Part shown: one piece after another, positions 28,860 through 36,394 of the stretch
Layout: each line of letters opens with the position of its first letter
Position numbering within the stretch: the first letter of the stretch is position 1
Source of the DNA: an uncultured Pelagibacteraceae bacterium
GTDB taxonomy: Bacteria; Pseudomonadota; Alphaproteobacteria; Pelagibacterales; Pelagibacteraceae
DNA: 64,000 nucleotides
Direction: 5' to 3'
NCBI GenBank assembly: GCA_902583645.1
Contig: CACHWQ010000005.1
Coordinates: 1 to 64,000 of the forward strand
Made by a program: the position numbers and the translations under genes
Notes under the pieces: generated by a model
What the model was told of the DNA's origin: nothing
Databases searched by the model: none
What the model saw: the letters and a program-made list of their open reading frames with translations, nothing else

Positions 28860-30842
28860 ATGAATTTTAAAAAAACTTTTTCATTATTAACTTTAATTAT
28901 TTTTTTTACTTTTTCGTTAATAAATATTGCTATTTCAAACCCAACAGAAAATGCAAAGAAATTAAATTTTAAAGAATATGGTCCTTTTTTTGGAATAAAA
29001 AAAGGGAGACAATGGATAAGAGGAATACACGTTGGGGTAAAAGATGATTATGCTCAAAGTACTTGGTATGGCACATTTGCAAAGGATAATATGTATCACA
29101 AGGGTTATTGGGCCCATACATATTCAGATGGTAAAGTAATTTATCAATACAGTCATTTTAAACTAGATAAACAAGGAAAAGTTATAAAAGATGAGAAAGG
29201 TCAATTTCTTATTGAAGACTCTTACGTAATTTCAAAAGAAGATTTTGAAAAAGTAAAATCATATATCCAATATGATATCGAGCTTCCTTTCAGTTTTTAT
29301 AATTTTGATGTTAATGATAAGGCAGAAACAACCAATAAAACTAAAGTTTCAAAGAATATTAATCAGAGCAGTAAATTAGATAACTTACCCTACGACTCTA
29401 TAAAAAAAAAATTAAACAAAGACTTTATTAAAATTTCTGAGTTAAAAATAGATGATGATCTTATTCAGCTTCATATGAAAAAACATAAAAGTACAGTCGA
29501 ATCTCATATGGGTAGATTTGAAAAAGAAAAACACTTAAATAATCCAAATTTAAATAAAGAATTAAATTCAATTAGGAAAAGATTTACTCTTTCAAGCGAT
29601 AAAAGGGGCTCATATGAAACAGTTACTCTAACAAAATTTGAGGAATATCCATCTATACTTAAATCATTAATACAAAGTTCGTGGGGATATACCTCTGTAA
29701 CTCTAAATATTCATCCTGATTTACCATGGTCAGTAAATTTACTACAAAATAGAATTCTTGATATTGATCAAGTAACTGACACGGTTGTTTTAAAAGAATG
29801 GGGAGAAAAAGATAATAAAATATACACATATATTACAAAAAGGTTTTTCCATAAATCACAGTATGGGCAAACAAATCTTAATCAAAAAGAAATATTAATT
29901 TATAAAAAAGTAGAAACACTATCAGGAAAGTTAATAGAAAAAGAAATTAAGGGAAATTGTAAACAAACAAATATTTATAATGATATTGATGACTGTTTAA
30001 AAGAGATTGAATTGTCTAAGGAAGTAATAAAAAAAAATATGGAAAAAATTGAGAAAATAAAGAAGGTAGATAAAACTTTTATTGCTAAGCTAAAAAACAA
30101 AACCCCATCATTTGAAATGCAAAATGATGAAAAATATTATGCCTTAGTTATTGGAAATAATGATTATCAACATTTAGAAAAATTAGATGCAGCTGAAAAT
30201 GATGCTGTTGTGATTGCGGATGTATTAAAAAATAAATATGGTTTTGAAGTAGATTTACTTTTAAATGCAGATTATGACCGAACAGTTAATTCCCTGTTTA
30301 AAATTACAGATAAGCTTAAAAGAAATGATAATTTGCTTATTTACTATGCAGGTCATGGAGAATTAGATAAAGATGAAAATAGAGGTTACTGGCTCCCAGT
30401 TGATGCAAGTTATGAAATGAGATCAAAATGGATAAGCAATCAAAGAATTGTTGATCGAATTAAAGCCACAAAGGCTAAGCATGTTTTATTAGTTGCAGAT
30501 AGTTGTTTTTCAGGAACATTAATGAGATCGGGAAGCAATTTGGAGGAAGAACAATCTATTGATGAAAAATATATTAAGAGACTTAAAAATAAAAAAACAC
30601 GTCTAGTAATTACTTCCGGCGGCAATGAACCAGTGGTTGATAGTGTAGGTGGAGACCACTCACTGTTTGCTTTAAAATTCATAGATACTCTAAAAAATAA
30701 TAATACTGTAATTAATTCTCAAATTTTATTTGAAAACGTTAGAAGATATGTAGTAGCAAATGCAGACCAAACCCCTGAAAGAGCAATGGTCCATAAAACA
30801 GGTCATGATGGGGGAGACTTTTTATTTTTTCCTAAGAAATAA
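28860..30842 (+). CDS. Exported caspase (peptidase C14 family) without MORN repeats
   Basis: Protein of 660 residues. A signal peptide ('FSLLTLIIFFTFSLINIAIS') is followed by about 400 residues of unrecognised sequence, including 'GPFFGIKKGRQWIRGIHVG' and a basic, charged middle. The caspase domain begins near 'YYALVIGNNDYQHLEKLD' and has H499 in 'YYAGHG' and C549 in 'DSCFSG', 50 residues apart as in the MORN-caspase at 23998. Both end with the same 'TGHDGG.FLFFP' tail, so the domains are paralogous while the front halves differ. No ribosome binding site precedes the ATG and no ECF-like site faces this gene, so its control is unclear. Confidence 0.85.
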   Translation: MNFKKTFSLLTLIIFFTFSLINIAISNPTENAKKLNFKEYGPFFGIKKGRQWIRGIHVGVKDDYAQSTWYGTFAKDNMYHKGYWAHTYSDGKVIYQYSHFKLDKQGKVIKDEKGQFLIEDSYVISKEDFEKVKSYIQYDIELPFSFYNFDVNDKAETTNKTKVSKNINQSSKLDNLPYDSIKKKLNKDFIKISELKIDDDLIQLHMKKHKSTVESHMGRFEKEKHLNNPNLNKELNSIRKRFTLSSDKRGSYETVTLTKFEEYPSILKSLIQSSWGYTSVTLNIHPDLPWSVNLLQNRILDIDQVTDTVVLKEWGEKDNKIYTYITKRFFHKSQYGQTNLNQKEILIYKKVETLSGKLIEKEIKGNCKQTNIYNDIDDCLKEIELSKEVIKKNMEKIEKIKKVDKTFIAKLKNKTPSFEMQNDEKYYALVIGNNDYQHLEKLDAAENDAVVIADVLKNKYGFEVDLLLNADYDRTVNSLFKITDKLKRNDNLLIYYAGHGELDKDENRGYWLPVDASYEMRSKWISNQRIVDRIKATKAKHVLLVADSCFSGTLMRSGSNLEEEQSIDEKYIKRLKNKKTRLVITSGGNEPVVDSVGGDHSLFALKFIDTLKNNNTVINSQILFENVRRYVVANADQTPERAMVHKTGHDGGDFLFFPKK

Positions 30843-30843
30843 A

Positions 30844-30874
30844 AAAAGCCCCTTAAGGAGAAAAAGGGGCTTTT
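30844..30874. terminator. Bidirectional terminator between convergent island genes
   Basis: AAAAGCCCCTT (30844-30854) pairs with AAGGGGCTTTT (30864-30874). It lies just after the caspase stop on the plus strand and just after the stop of the leftward gene at 30892; the longer T run (7) is on the minus-strand side. Confidence 0.8.
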
Positions 30875-30891
30875 AATTTAGTAGAGATTGA

Positions 30892-31068
30892 TTAGCAACC
30901 ACTGAAATTATTCCAGCAAACTCCATCAGGACTTGTTCTGTAATGAGAGTCTACATAAGTACCATTACTTTTGAAGTACCCATCAACTAATACTAAAGCA
31001 TTAGCAGCTGTATTTAAATTAAGGCCTATTACTGAAATAAGACCAATCATCATTATTACTTTTTTCAT
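30892..31068 (-). CDS. 58-residue exported peptide with 'GTYV..HYRTSPDG' motif
   Basis: Signal peptide 'MKKVIMMIGLISVIGLNLN' ending near 'AANA', then a short mature part with 'DGYFKSNGTYVDSHYRTSPDG' split as a YF-x3-GTYV-x2-HYRTSPDG motif that recurs in many bacterial secreted proteins, and two cysteines near the end. ATG 31068 has AAAGGA upstream; the longer frame from 31104 only adds the shared leader. It has its own ECF-like promoter at 31113-31137. Confidence 0.7.
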   Translation of the reverse strand: MKKVIMMIGLISVIGLNLNTAANALVLVDGYFKSNGTYVDSHYRTSPDGVCWNNFSGC

Positions 31069-31112
31069 TGTGTTTCCTTTTGTTAGTTGTTTGTTTGTGT
31101 TCATATTTAATT

Positions 31113-31137
31113 AACGTTTGAAATCAGATTTTATTCA
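31113..31137 (-). promoter_or_regulatory. ECF-like promoter for the 58-residue peptide
   Basis: TGAAT (31137-31133), 16-base spacer, CGTT (31116-31113) on the minus strand; identical to the sigma-operon promoter because it lies in the duplicated 370-bp block. Confidence 0.7.
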
Positions 31138-31151
31138 AAAAAAAAGATAAA

Positions 31152-31179
31152 AAAAAAGCCCCTAAAAAGGGGCTTTTTT
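31152..31179 (-). terminator. Rho-independent terminator after Gly/Tyr-rich peptide copy 2
   Basis: Same A6-GCCCC / GGGGC-T6 hairpin as at 28248, with one loop difference, followed by T on the minus strand. Confidence 0.85.
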
Positions 31180-31202
31180 ATTTTATTACTTTTAGATTTA
31201 GC

Positions 31203-31355
31203 TTAGTGCCATCCACCCATTAAAGAATTATAAGTAGGAGTATAAGTACTAGTGTAACCACCACCATAAATATTAGGTGTATGTGTCCAGTAACCAGCAT
31301 TAGCACTTGTTGCTAAAACTGAAAGTATTCCTATTACCATTGCTATCTTTTTCAT
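31203..31355 (-). CDS. 50-residue exported Gly/Tyr-rich peptide (copy 2)
   Basis: Encodes exactly the same 50 residues as 28299-28451, including the signal peptide 'MKKIAMVIGILSVLATSANA'. The single nucleotide difference inside the coding part is silent. It has its own leader, ECF-like promoter (31400-31424) and terminator. Retention of two identical copies suggests a dosage need or a very recent duplication. Confidence 0.72.
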   Translation of the reverse strand: MKKIAMVIGILSVLATSANAGYWTHTPNIYGGGYTSTYTPTYNSLMGGWH

Positions 31356-31399
31356 TGTGTTTCCTTTTGTTAGTTGTTTATTTGTGTTCATATTTAACT

Positions 31400-31424
31400 A
31401 ACGTTTGAACTAAAATTTTATTCA
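31400..31424 (-). promoter_or_regulatory. ECF-like promoter for the Gly/Tyr-rich peptide, copy 2
   Basis: TGAAT (31424-31420), 16-base spacer, CGTT (31403-31400) on the minus strand. The gene-free stretch from here to the tRNA (31429-31626) is AT-rich; I see no gene or clear RNA in it. Confidence 0.7.
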
Positions 31425-31626
31425 AAAATAATTATACCTTCGGATGGCTTAAGAAAATTTTCCTTTTTTAAATTTTGTGAATTTGTACAACTTAATAAAA
31501 CTAGGGTTAATGAGAAAACAAAAATTTTATTAAAATTCCTAACTACTCGGGAAGAGTGAAATTTTCATACCAACGAATATACCAATGAATTCCTAAACGA
31601 CAGAAACACAAAAGCAACAAGCCACG

Positions 31627-31721
31627 AACAGATGTTCTTGCCCATTGAATAAAATTGTTGTAGAACCTAATCTATTTAGTAGGGCCTGTAGCTCAGTTGG
31701 TTAGAGCAGTACACTCATAAT
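31627..31721 (+). repeat. Right copy of 95-bp direct repeat, continuing into an intact tRNA
   Basis: Matches 22215-22309 with four substitutions and no gaps. It comprises 55 bases upstream of the tRNA plus its first 40 bases; identity ends at the 3' edge of the anticodon loop, after which only this copy continues as tRNA. Confidence 0.92.
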
Positions 31722-31758
31722 GTATTGGTCCCAGGTTCGAGTCCTGGCGGGCCCACCA
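31682..31758 (+). tRNA. tRNA with CAT anticodon (elongator Met, or lysidine-type Ile2)
   Basis: Full cloverleaf with encoded CCA: acceptor GGGCCTG/CGGGCCC, D-stem GCTC/GAGC, anticodon stem GTACA/TGTAT around loop CTCATAA (CAT at 31716-31718), T-arm CCAGG/CCTGG with TTCGAGT. The G1-C72 pair excludes initiator tRNA. The variable region TTGGTC is also seen in Ile2 tRNAs, so elongator Met and Ile(CAU) cannot be separated by eye. Confidence 0.95.
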
Positions 31759-31761
31759 AAA

Positions 31762-32358
31762 TTACTCGTTAATAAATTTTTTTAAACTTTCAAATAAGGC
31801 TTCTATGTTGCCGTTATTACTTTTTATAATAGAAGCAAATTCTTCCTTTTGGGTTCTTGCGAGACTCAGACCCTCTATTATTAAATCTCTAATTAATGGA
31901 TTATCCGGATTCTTTGTATAAATTCGCCAATCAATTTTTACCTCTGGTCTATCTTTTGTTGCGACTAGAATGCTTGAAACAATTGTATATTTGTCGTTTT
32001 TTTTATCTTTGGAAATTACATTTATTTTTGGATTAGAATATTCAGACAAACGACTTGAAAAACTTTTTAAAAAATAATCTTCAAATAATTCTGAATATTT
32101 TACCTTTTGATCATCTGAAATTTCTTTTCTATACTTGCCAAGTGTATAGAAACCAATTCCTTTTATATCCACTGTATCTTTAGCCAACTTTTGAAGTTCT
32201 AACATTTTTTCTTTTTTTGAAATATTCTTACTTAATGTTTGTGAAGCTCTATTAACAGTTGATTGTACAAAAATATCTGGCTCAATTGCTTGTGAGGAAT
32301 TTGATAGGCTTAAGCAAAAAATTACTAGAAATAAAAAATTTGCAATTTTATTAAACAT
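31762..32358 (-). CDS. mlaC: Phospholipid-transport periplasmic protein MlaC
   Basis: Periplasmic lipid carrier of the Mla pathway that moves phospholipids between outer and inner membranes. A signal peptide ends near 'SNSSQAIEP'. The MlaC/Ttg2D pattern is seen in 'GIGFYTLGKYRKEISDDQKVKY', 'YSELFEDYF' and the end 'EEFASIIKSNNGNIEALFESL'. The length of 198 residues is typical. It follows mlaA by 13 bases; the transporter genes mlaFED are not in the window. Confidence 0.88.
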   Translation of the reverse strand: MFNKIANFLFLVIFCLSLSNSSQAIEPDIFVQSTVNRASQTLSKNISKKEKMLELQKLAKDTVDIKGIGFYTLGKYRKEISDDQKVKYSELFEDYFLKSFSSRLSEYSNPKINVISKDKKNDKYTIVSSILVATKDRPEVKIDWRIYTKNPDNPLIRDLIIEGLSLARTQKEEFASIIKSNNGNIEALFESLKKFINE

Positions 32359-32371
32359 TAGTTTTTAATAA

Positions 32372-33127
32372 TTAATTTGATTGAACATCATCCCAATCAC
32401 TATCATCCTGGGTATCAATTATTTTGTTAGAATTGAGTATTTTTTGTTTTCTATCTTGCAAATATAAGCTTCTAACTGATGCATAAAAATCTATTGAATT
32501 CTTTTCTAAATTATCAAATGCCTCAATATTTTTTGATCTAAAGTTTATTCCATCTGAACCTTTGGAAATATAATAGTCAGAGTCTTTAAAATATTGAGTA
32601 TCATTCTTAACAGTTACATTATACCATGGATCTCCACCTAAAATGCTTGCAATGGTACCAACGCTGTCCCTCACAGTTGAGGGTCCGAGTATCGGAAGTA
32701 CTAAATAACATCCTTCACCTACACCCCATTTACCAAGTGTTTGTCCATAATCTTCTTTACTATTTTTCATTAAACCCATTTGTTGTGCCACATCAAAAAT
32801 TCCAAAAATACCTATTGTAGTATTAACTGATAATCTGGCTGTATTTAAACCAGCAGATCTAAAATCTCCTTGAAGTATATTATTTGGAATTGTTATCAGG
32901 TTAGATAAGTTACTTAACATATTGCTTGTTCCTGTTCTGATTGGTATTGGTAATTTTCTATATCCTTTCGCCAAAGGCTCAACGATTACTTTGTCTAAAC
33001 CCTGGTTCAAAGCAAATGTAGCTCTATTTAAACCCTCAAAACAATCTTTGACTCCCTCAGCGCTTGATTTCTGAGGGTAACTAAAAATTAACAAACTTAA
33101 AACAACAAAACTTAAAATTTTTTTCAT
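32372..33127 (-). CDS. mlaA: Outer-membrane lipid-asymmetry protein MlaA (VacJ)
   Basis: MlaA extracts phospholipids from the outer leaflet of the outer membrane and hands them to MlaC. Conserved stretches are 'CFEGLNRATFALNQGLDK', 'GYRKLPIPIRTG', 'NNILQGDFRSAG', 'FDVAQQMGL' and 'DYGQTLGKWGVGEGCYLVLPI'. The signal peptide ends 'SYPQKSSAEG' without the lipobox cysteine found in E. coli MlaA, so it seems not to be a lipoprotein. The length of 251 residues is normal. It is divergent from the amidase gene. Confidence 0.92.
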   Translation of the reverse strand: MKKILSFVVLSLLIFSYPQKSSAEGVKDCFEGLNRATFALNQGLDKVIVEPLAKGYRKLPIPIRTGTSNMLSNLSNLITIPNNILQGDFRSAGLNTARLSVNTTIGIFGIFDVAQQMGLMKNSKEDYGQTLGKWGVGEGCYLVLPILGPSTVRDSVGTIASILGGDPWYNVTVKNDTQYFKDSDYYISKGSDGINFRSKNIEAFDNLEKNSIDFYASVRSLYLQDRKQKILNSNKIIDTQDDSDWDDVQSN

Positions 33128-33188
33128 ATATTGGTACTCAAGAGTATATATAATATTAAATCGAAAAAAAGTTAAAAAAAACCAATAT

Positions 33189-33908
33189 ATGCTTAATAAT
33201 TTAAGGAAGATTTATTCGCCAAATTTTGATTCTAAAAAAAGAAAAGCAAGAAATATTAAGTTTATAATTCTTCATTATACAGGCATGCAAAATGAGAAAA
33301 ATGCAATAAAAAGATTAACAGATGCAAATTCTCAGGTAAGCAGTCATTATTTAATTGCTAACTCTGGCGAAATTGTAAATTTAGTGCCAGATTTATATAT
33401 TTCTTGGCACGCGGGAAAATCAAATTGGAAGAAAATAAAATCTTTAAATTCAAGTTCTTTGGGGATAGAGATATCTAATCCAGGCCATGAAAATGGTTAT
33501 AAAAATTATAAAAAAAAACAAATTAAATCCATCATCTTTTTAATATCCGCTCTTAAAAAAAGATATAAGATAAAAAATCAAAATATCCTAGGTCATTCAG
33601 ATATTGCACCTGACAGAAAAAAAGATCCTGGAGAAAAATTTCCTTGGAAATTAATGTACGATAAAAACCTTAGTATTTGGCATAAGTTAGAAGAAAAAAA
33701 ACTAAGAAGATTAAGAGGTCAAGAATGTAACAATCTAGAAATACTTAAATTTTTTAATAATTTGAAAGTTATTGGTTATAAATCAAAAAATAAAATTAAC
33801 ATCATCAAAGCCTTTCAAAGAAGATTTAGGCAAAAATTAGTATCAGGAAAAATAGATAAAGAATGCTTGTTTATTAGTATTTCATTAGTAAAAAATAAAA
33901 AACATTGA
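33189..33908 (+). CDS. N-acetylmuramoyl-L-alanine amidase (Amidase_2, AmiD/AmpD type)
   Basis: Zinc amidase cleaving the bond between muramic acid and the peptide stem. Likely zinc ligands are in 'ILHYTGMQ', 'LGHSDIAPDRKKDPG' and the aromatic 'SWHAGKS' region; 'SSLGIEISNPG' is typical. No signal peptide is evident at the N-terminus (MLNNLRKIYSPNF), favouring a cytoplasmic AmpD-like recycling role. The C-terminal ~70 residues look like a peptidoglycan-binding helical domain ('KVIGYKSKNK..AFQRRFRQKL'), as in AmiD. The length is 239 residues. Confidence 0.85.
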   Translation: MLNNLRKIYSPNFDSKKRKARNIKFIILHYTGMQNEKNAIKRLTDANSQVSSHYLIANSGEIVNLVPDLYISWHAGKSNWKKIKSLNSSSLGIEISNPGHENGYKNYKKKQIKSIIFLISALKKRYKIKNQNILGHSDIAPDRKKDPGEKFPWKLMYDKNLSIWHKLEEKKLRRLRGQECNNLEILKFFNNLKVIGYKSKNKINIIKAFQRRFRQKLVSGKIDKECLFISISLVKNKKH

Positions 33909-33937
33909 AATTATTATATATTGTATTAAATATAAGT

Positions 33938-34294
33938 TGCCAGATAAATGACTTATCGCTTTGAATAGTTCAAAGAGGAAAGTCCGGGCTCTGCAAAGAC
34001 ACGGTGCCAGGTAACTCCTGGCGGGGGCAACCCCAGGGATAGTGCCACAGAAAATATACCGCCTTAACGAGGCAAGGGTGAAAAGGTGTGGTAAGAGCAC
34101 ACCGGCTAAATGGTAACAGTTAGCGCATGGAAAACCCCACCGAGAGCAAGACCAAGTAGAGATGACACTGTTTAAAACAAAAAACGGTCTTTGGTTAGTC
34201 ATCAGGGTTGGTTGCTTGAGCTTAAAAGTGATTTTAAGCCTAGATAAATGGTGAGTTTAAATGACAAAACCCGGCTTACAGTTTATCTGGCATT
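33938..34294 (+). ncRNA. rnpB: RNase P RNA (bacterial class A)
   Basis: Catalytic RNA that trims tRNA 5' leaders. The conserved 5' core GAGGAAAGTCCGGGCT (about 33974), the ACAGAAA and CCGCC elements, AAGGGTGAAAAGGTG, 'GAGAGCAAGACC' and the 3' CCCGGCTTACAG pairing region are present. The ends pair as GCCAGATAAA with TTTATCTGGC, forming the P1 helix. Length is about 357 bases. Boundaries are set by the P1 helix and may be off by a few bases. Confidence 0.95.
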
Positions 34295-34390
34295 TTTCTT
34301 AATTATTAAGCTAAGTTTTGATTTTACAGCATCACTAAAACTAAACGTAATCTTAATTAAATTTATTTATATAAAACCAAAAATTAAATA

Positions 34391-34419
34391 TTGACGTATA
34401 GGTTGAAAACCCATATTAT
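34391..34419 (+). promoter_or_regulatory. Sigma-70 promoter of the mraZ/dcw cluster
   Basis: TTGACG (34391-34396), a 17-base spacer and TATTAT (34414-34419): a near-consensus primary-sigma promoter 52 bases before the mraZ start. Confidence 0.8.
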
Positions 34420-34433
34420 CCCATAAATTCCCA
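34410..34433 (-). promoter_or_regulatory. MraZ operator: three TGGG boxes at 10-bp period
   Basis: On the minus strand three TGGG repeats (CCCA on plus at 34410, 34420 and 34430) are spaced exactly 10 bases. MraZ is known to bind such TGGG direct repeats upstream of its own gene. Here they overlap the -10 element, so binding should block transcription of the cluster. Confidence 0.75.
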
Positions 34434-34470
34434 AATAGGGGAATTTTAAGGGAAAAAGGGTTTATGTATT

Positions 34471-34929
34471 ATGTTTTTATCAACCTACGAGAACAGAATA
34501 GACAAAAAAGGGAGGGTGTCGGTGCCTGCATCTTTTAGATCATATCTTTCAAATTTAGGTTATAATGGCGTAATATGTTTTCCATCATTCAATAATCAAT
34601 CTATTGAAGCATGGCCTCAAGATAGAATAGAAAAAATTTCTTATAGTATAGACGCACTTAATCCTTTTGAGGAAAAAAAAGATTTTTTTGCCACATCAAT
34701 ACTTTCCGAAAGTATTAATTTACAATTTGATAGCGAAGGAAGAATTTCGTTATCATCAAAATTATTAAAACGTGCCAAAATTAAAAATAGCATGTTATTT
34801 GTTGGACAGGGAAAAACCTTTCAAATCTGGGAACCAACAATATTTGAAAAATTTAGGGTACTAGCTAGAAAAAAATCTAATATTAATAGAGCTGGCCTTA
34901 GATGGGAGCAGAAACTAAACAAAGAATAG
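34471..34929 (+). CDS. mraZ: Transcriptional regulator MraZ
   Basis: AbrB-fold ring-forming DNA-binding protein that usually represses the dcw cluster. Two MraZ repeats are visible: 'MFLSTYENRIDKKGRVSVPASF' split as STYENRIDKKGRVSVPASF in the first and 'FDSEGRISLSSKLLKRAKI' in the second. 'FVGQGKTFQIWEP' is a family mark. The length of 152 residues is usual. A strong promoter with MraZ boxes precedes it, and it lies 10 bases before ftsZ. Confidence 0.95.
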   Translation: MFLSTYENRIDKKGRVSVPASFRSYLSNLGYNGVICFPSFNNQSIEAWPQDRIEKISYSIDALNPFEEKKDFFATSILSESINLQFDSEGRISLSSKLLKRAKIKNSMLFVGQGKTFQIWEPTIFEKFRVLARKKSNINRAGLRWEQKLNKE

Positions 34930-34939
34930 AGAGGGATAA

Positions 34940-36376
34940 ATGACTATAAACTTTAAAGCACCAGATATAAAAGAACTAAAACCAAGAATTCTAGTTTTAG
35001 GTGTAGGTGGCGCAGGTGGTAACGCAATAAATGAAATGATAGATAGTGGAGTTGAGGGTGTTGAATTTATTGCAGTTAATACTGATGCTCAAGATTTAAA
35101 AGCAAGTAAAGCTAAACAGAAAATTCAAATTGGATTAAATCTAACTAAAGGACTCGGCGCTGGAGCTAAATTGGAAATTGGTCAAGCTGCCGCAGATGAG
35201 TCTTTAAATGAAATAGTTGATTTATTAAAAGGCTCAAATATGGTTTTTATTACCGCAGGAATGGGCGGTGGCACAGGAACTGGCGCAGCACATGTGATAG
35301 CCAGAGCAGCCAAAGAGCTTAATATATTAACCGTTGGAGTTGTTACTTTACCTTTTCTTTATGAGGCACCATCAAGAATGAGACGAGGGCAGCAAGGTTT
35401 AGAGGAATTGAGAAAACATGTTGATACAATAATAGTAATTCCAAATCAAAATCTTTTTAAAATTGCTAATGAAAAAACTACTTTTAAAGAGTCATTTAAA
35501 CTGTCTAACAATGTTTTGAGATATGGAGTTCAAAGTATTACAGATCTCATGGTAAAAGAAGGTCTTGTCAATTTAGATTTTGCTGATGTTGAAACTGTTA
35601 TGAGTTCTATGGGTAAAGCTATGATGGGAACAGGTGAAGCAGATGGAGAAGGTAGAGCACAGAAAGCTACAGAAATGGCTTTGAATAATCCATTGATTGA
35701 TGATTATTCGCTTAAGGGTGCAAAAGGCCTTCTAATTAACATAACTGGCGGAGAAGATCTTACGCTATTTGAGGTGGATGAAATAGTCAATAGAATAAGA
35801 TCTGAAGTTGATCATATTGCTGAAATAATTATTGGGTCTATAACAGATCCATCTTTAGATGGAAAAGTAAGAGTTTCGATAGTTGCTACGGCATTGGATG
35901 GTCAACAACCTGAGTCAAAATCAGTAATTAATATGGTTCACAGAATTCAAAATAGGAACCCAGGTTATTCTGATTTTTCATCAATGGGAACTTCGCAATC
36001 ATTTAATTTTCAAAATAACTTAACTAATCATGTCACAGAAGGTGCAACAGCATTAAAAGCTGAGACAGAAACTATAAGTGAAAATGTAGCTAATCAAGAA
36101 ATTGATGAAAGTATAAACATAAATTCTGATGTTGGGGCTGCAGAGACCTTATTAAATGACCAAGATGATAGTTTAATACTTAAAAATGAAATTGAAGAGG
36201 ATATTAAAACTGACTCTAATGGATTGGAGAATTTTGGAATAGAGGAAGATACACCAGACTTATTTGAAAACAGAAGCACAACAGAGAGCCCTGTTCAAAT
36301 TCAAGACTCCGAAGACGAAAACTCTGATGAAGAAGAATTTGAAATTCCTGCATTTTTAAGAAGACAAAAAAATTAA
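34940..36376 (+). CDS. ftsZ: Cell division GTPase FtsZ
   Basis: Tubulin homologue that forms the division ring. It has '[12 protein letters not shown]', the GTP loop '[10 protein letters not shown]' at about residues 107-116, '[14 protein letters not shown]' and the T7-like '[11 protein letters not shown]' region. An acidic linker of about 120 residues ends with the conserved tail 'EIPAFLRRQ', which binds FtsA and other partners. A good GAGAGGGA site lies before the ATG. Its place directly after mraZ, before rsmH, is unusual; ftsZ normally ends the dcw cluster after ftsA. Confidence 0.96.
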   Translation: MTINFKAPDIKELKPRILVLGVGGAGGNAINEMIDSGVEGVEFIAVNTDAQDLKASKAKQKIQIGLNLTKGLGAGAKLEIGQAAADESLNEIVDLLKGSNMVFITAGMGGGTGTGAAHVIARAAKELNILTVGVVTLPFLYEAPSRMRRGQQGLEELRKHVDTIIVIPNQNLFKIANEKTTFKESFKLSNNVLRYGVQSITDLMVKEGLVNLDFADVETVMSSMGKAMMGTGEADGEGRAQKATEMALNNPLIDDYSLKGAKGLLINITGGEDLTLFEVDEIVNRIRSEVDHIAEIIIGSITDPSLDGKVRVSIVATALDGQQPESKSVINMVHRIQNRNPGYSDFSSMGTSQSFNFQNNLTNHVTEGATALKAETETISENVANQEIDESININSDVGAAETLLNDQDDSLILKNEIEEDIKTDSNGLENFGIEEDTPDLFENRSTTESPVQIQDSEDENSDEEEFEIPAFLRRQKN

Positions 36377-36394
36377 TGGTCTTCGTAAAAATAG

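Larger units (their letters stand above)
31059..31428. repeat. Right copy of 370-bp direct repeat
   Basis: Matches 28155-28524 at a constant offset of 2904 with five mismatches. It includes the second copy of the Gly/Tyr-rich peptide gene, both flanking promoters and leaders, and the terminator. Confidence 0.93.
22215..31721. other. Accessory genomic island bounded by a duplicated tRNA 5' half
   Basis: The segment between two copies of a 95-bp direct repeat (offset 9412 bases) contains no recognisable housekeeping gene. It holds two caspase-like proteins, a trypsin-like protease, an ECF sigma/anti-sigma pair and small exported proteins, many with internal duplications. The flanks are ordinary core genes: the ligase-like gene on the left, tRNA and mlaC on the right. 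No integrase, transposase or phage gene is visible. The extent is inferred from the repeat; the mechanism of gain is unknown. Confidence 0.75.

Noticed and set aside
28155-31428. Insertion sequence or CRISPR array as explanation for the repeats
   Set aside because: Only two copies, no transposase, no terminal inverted repeats and no regular spacers; each copy contains a gene with promoter and terminator.
33885-34202. Minus-strand frame of 105 codons opposite the RNase P RNA
   Set aside because: The region is explained by the conserved rnpB core; no homology or start context.
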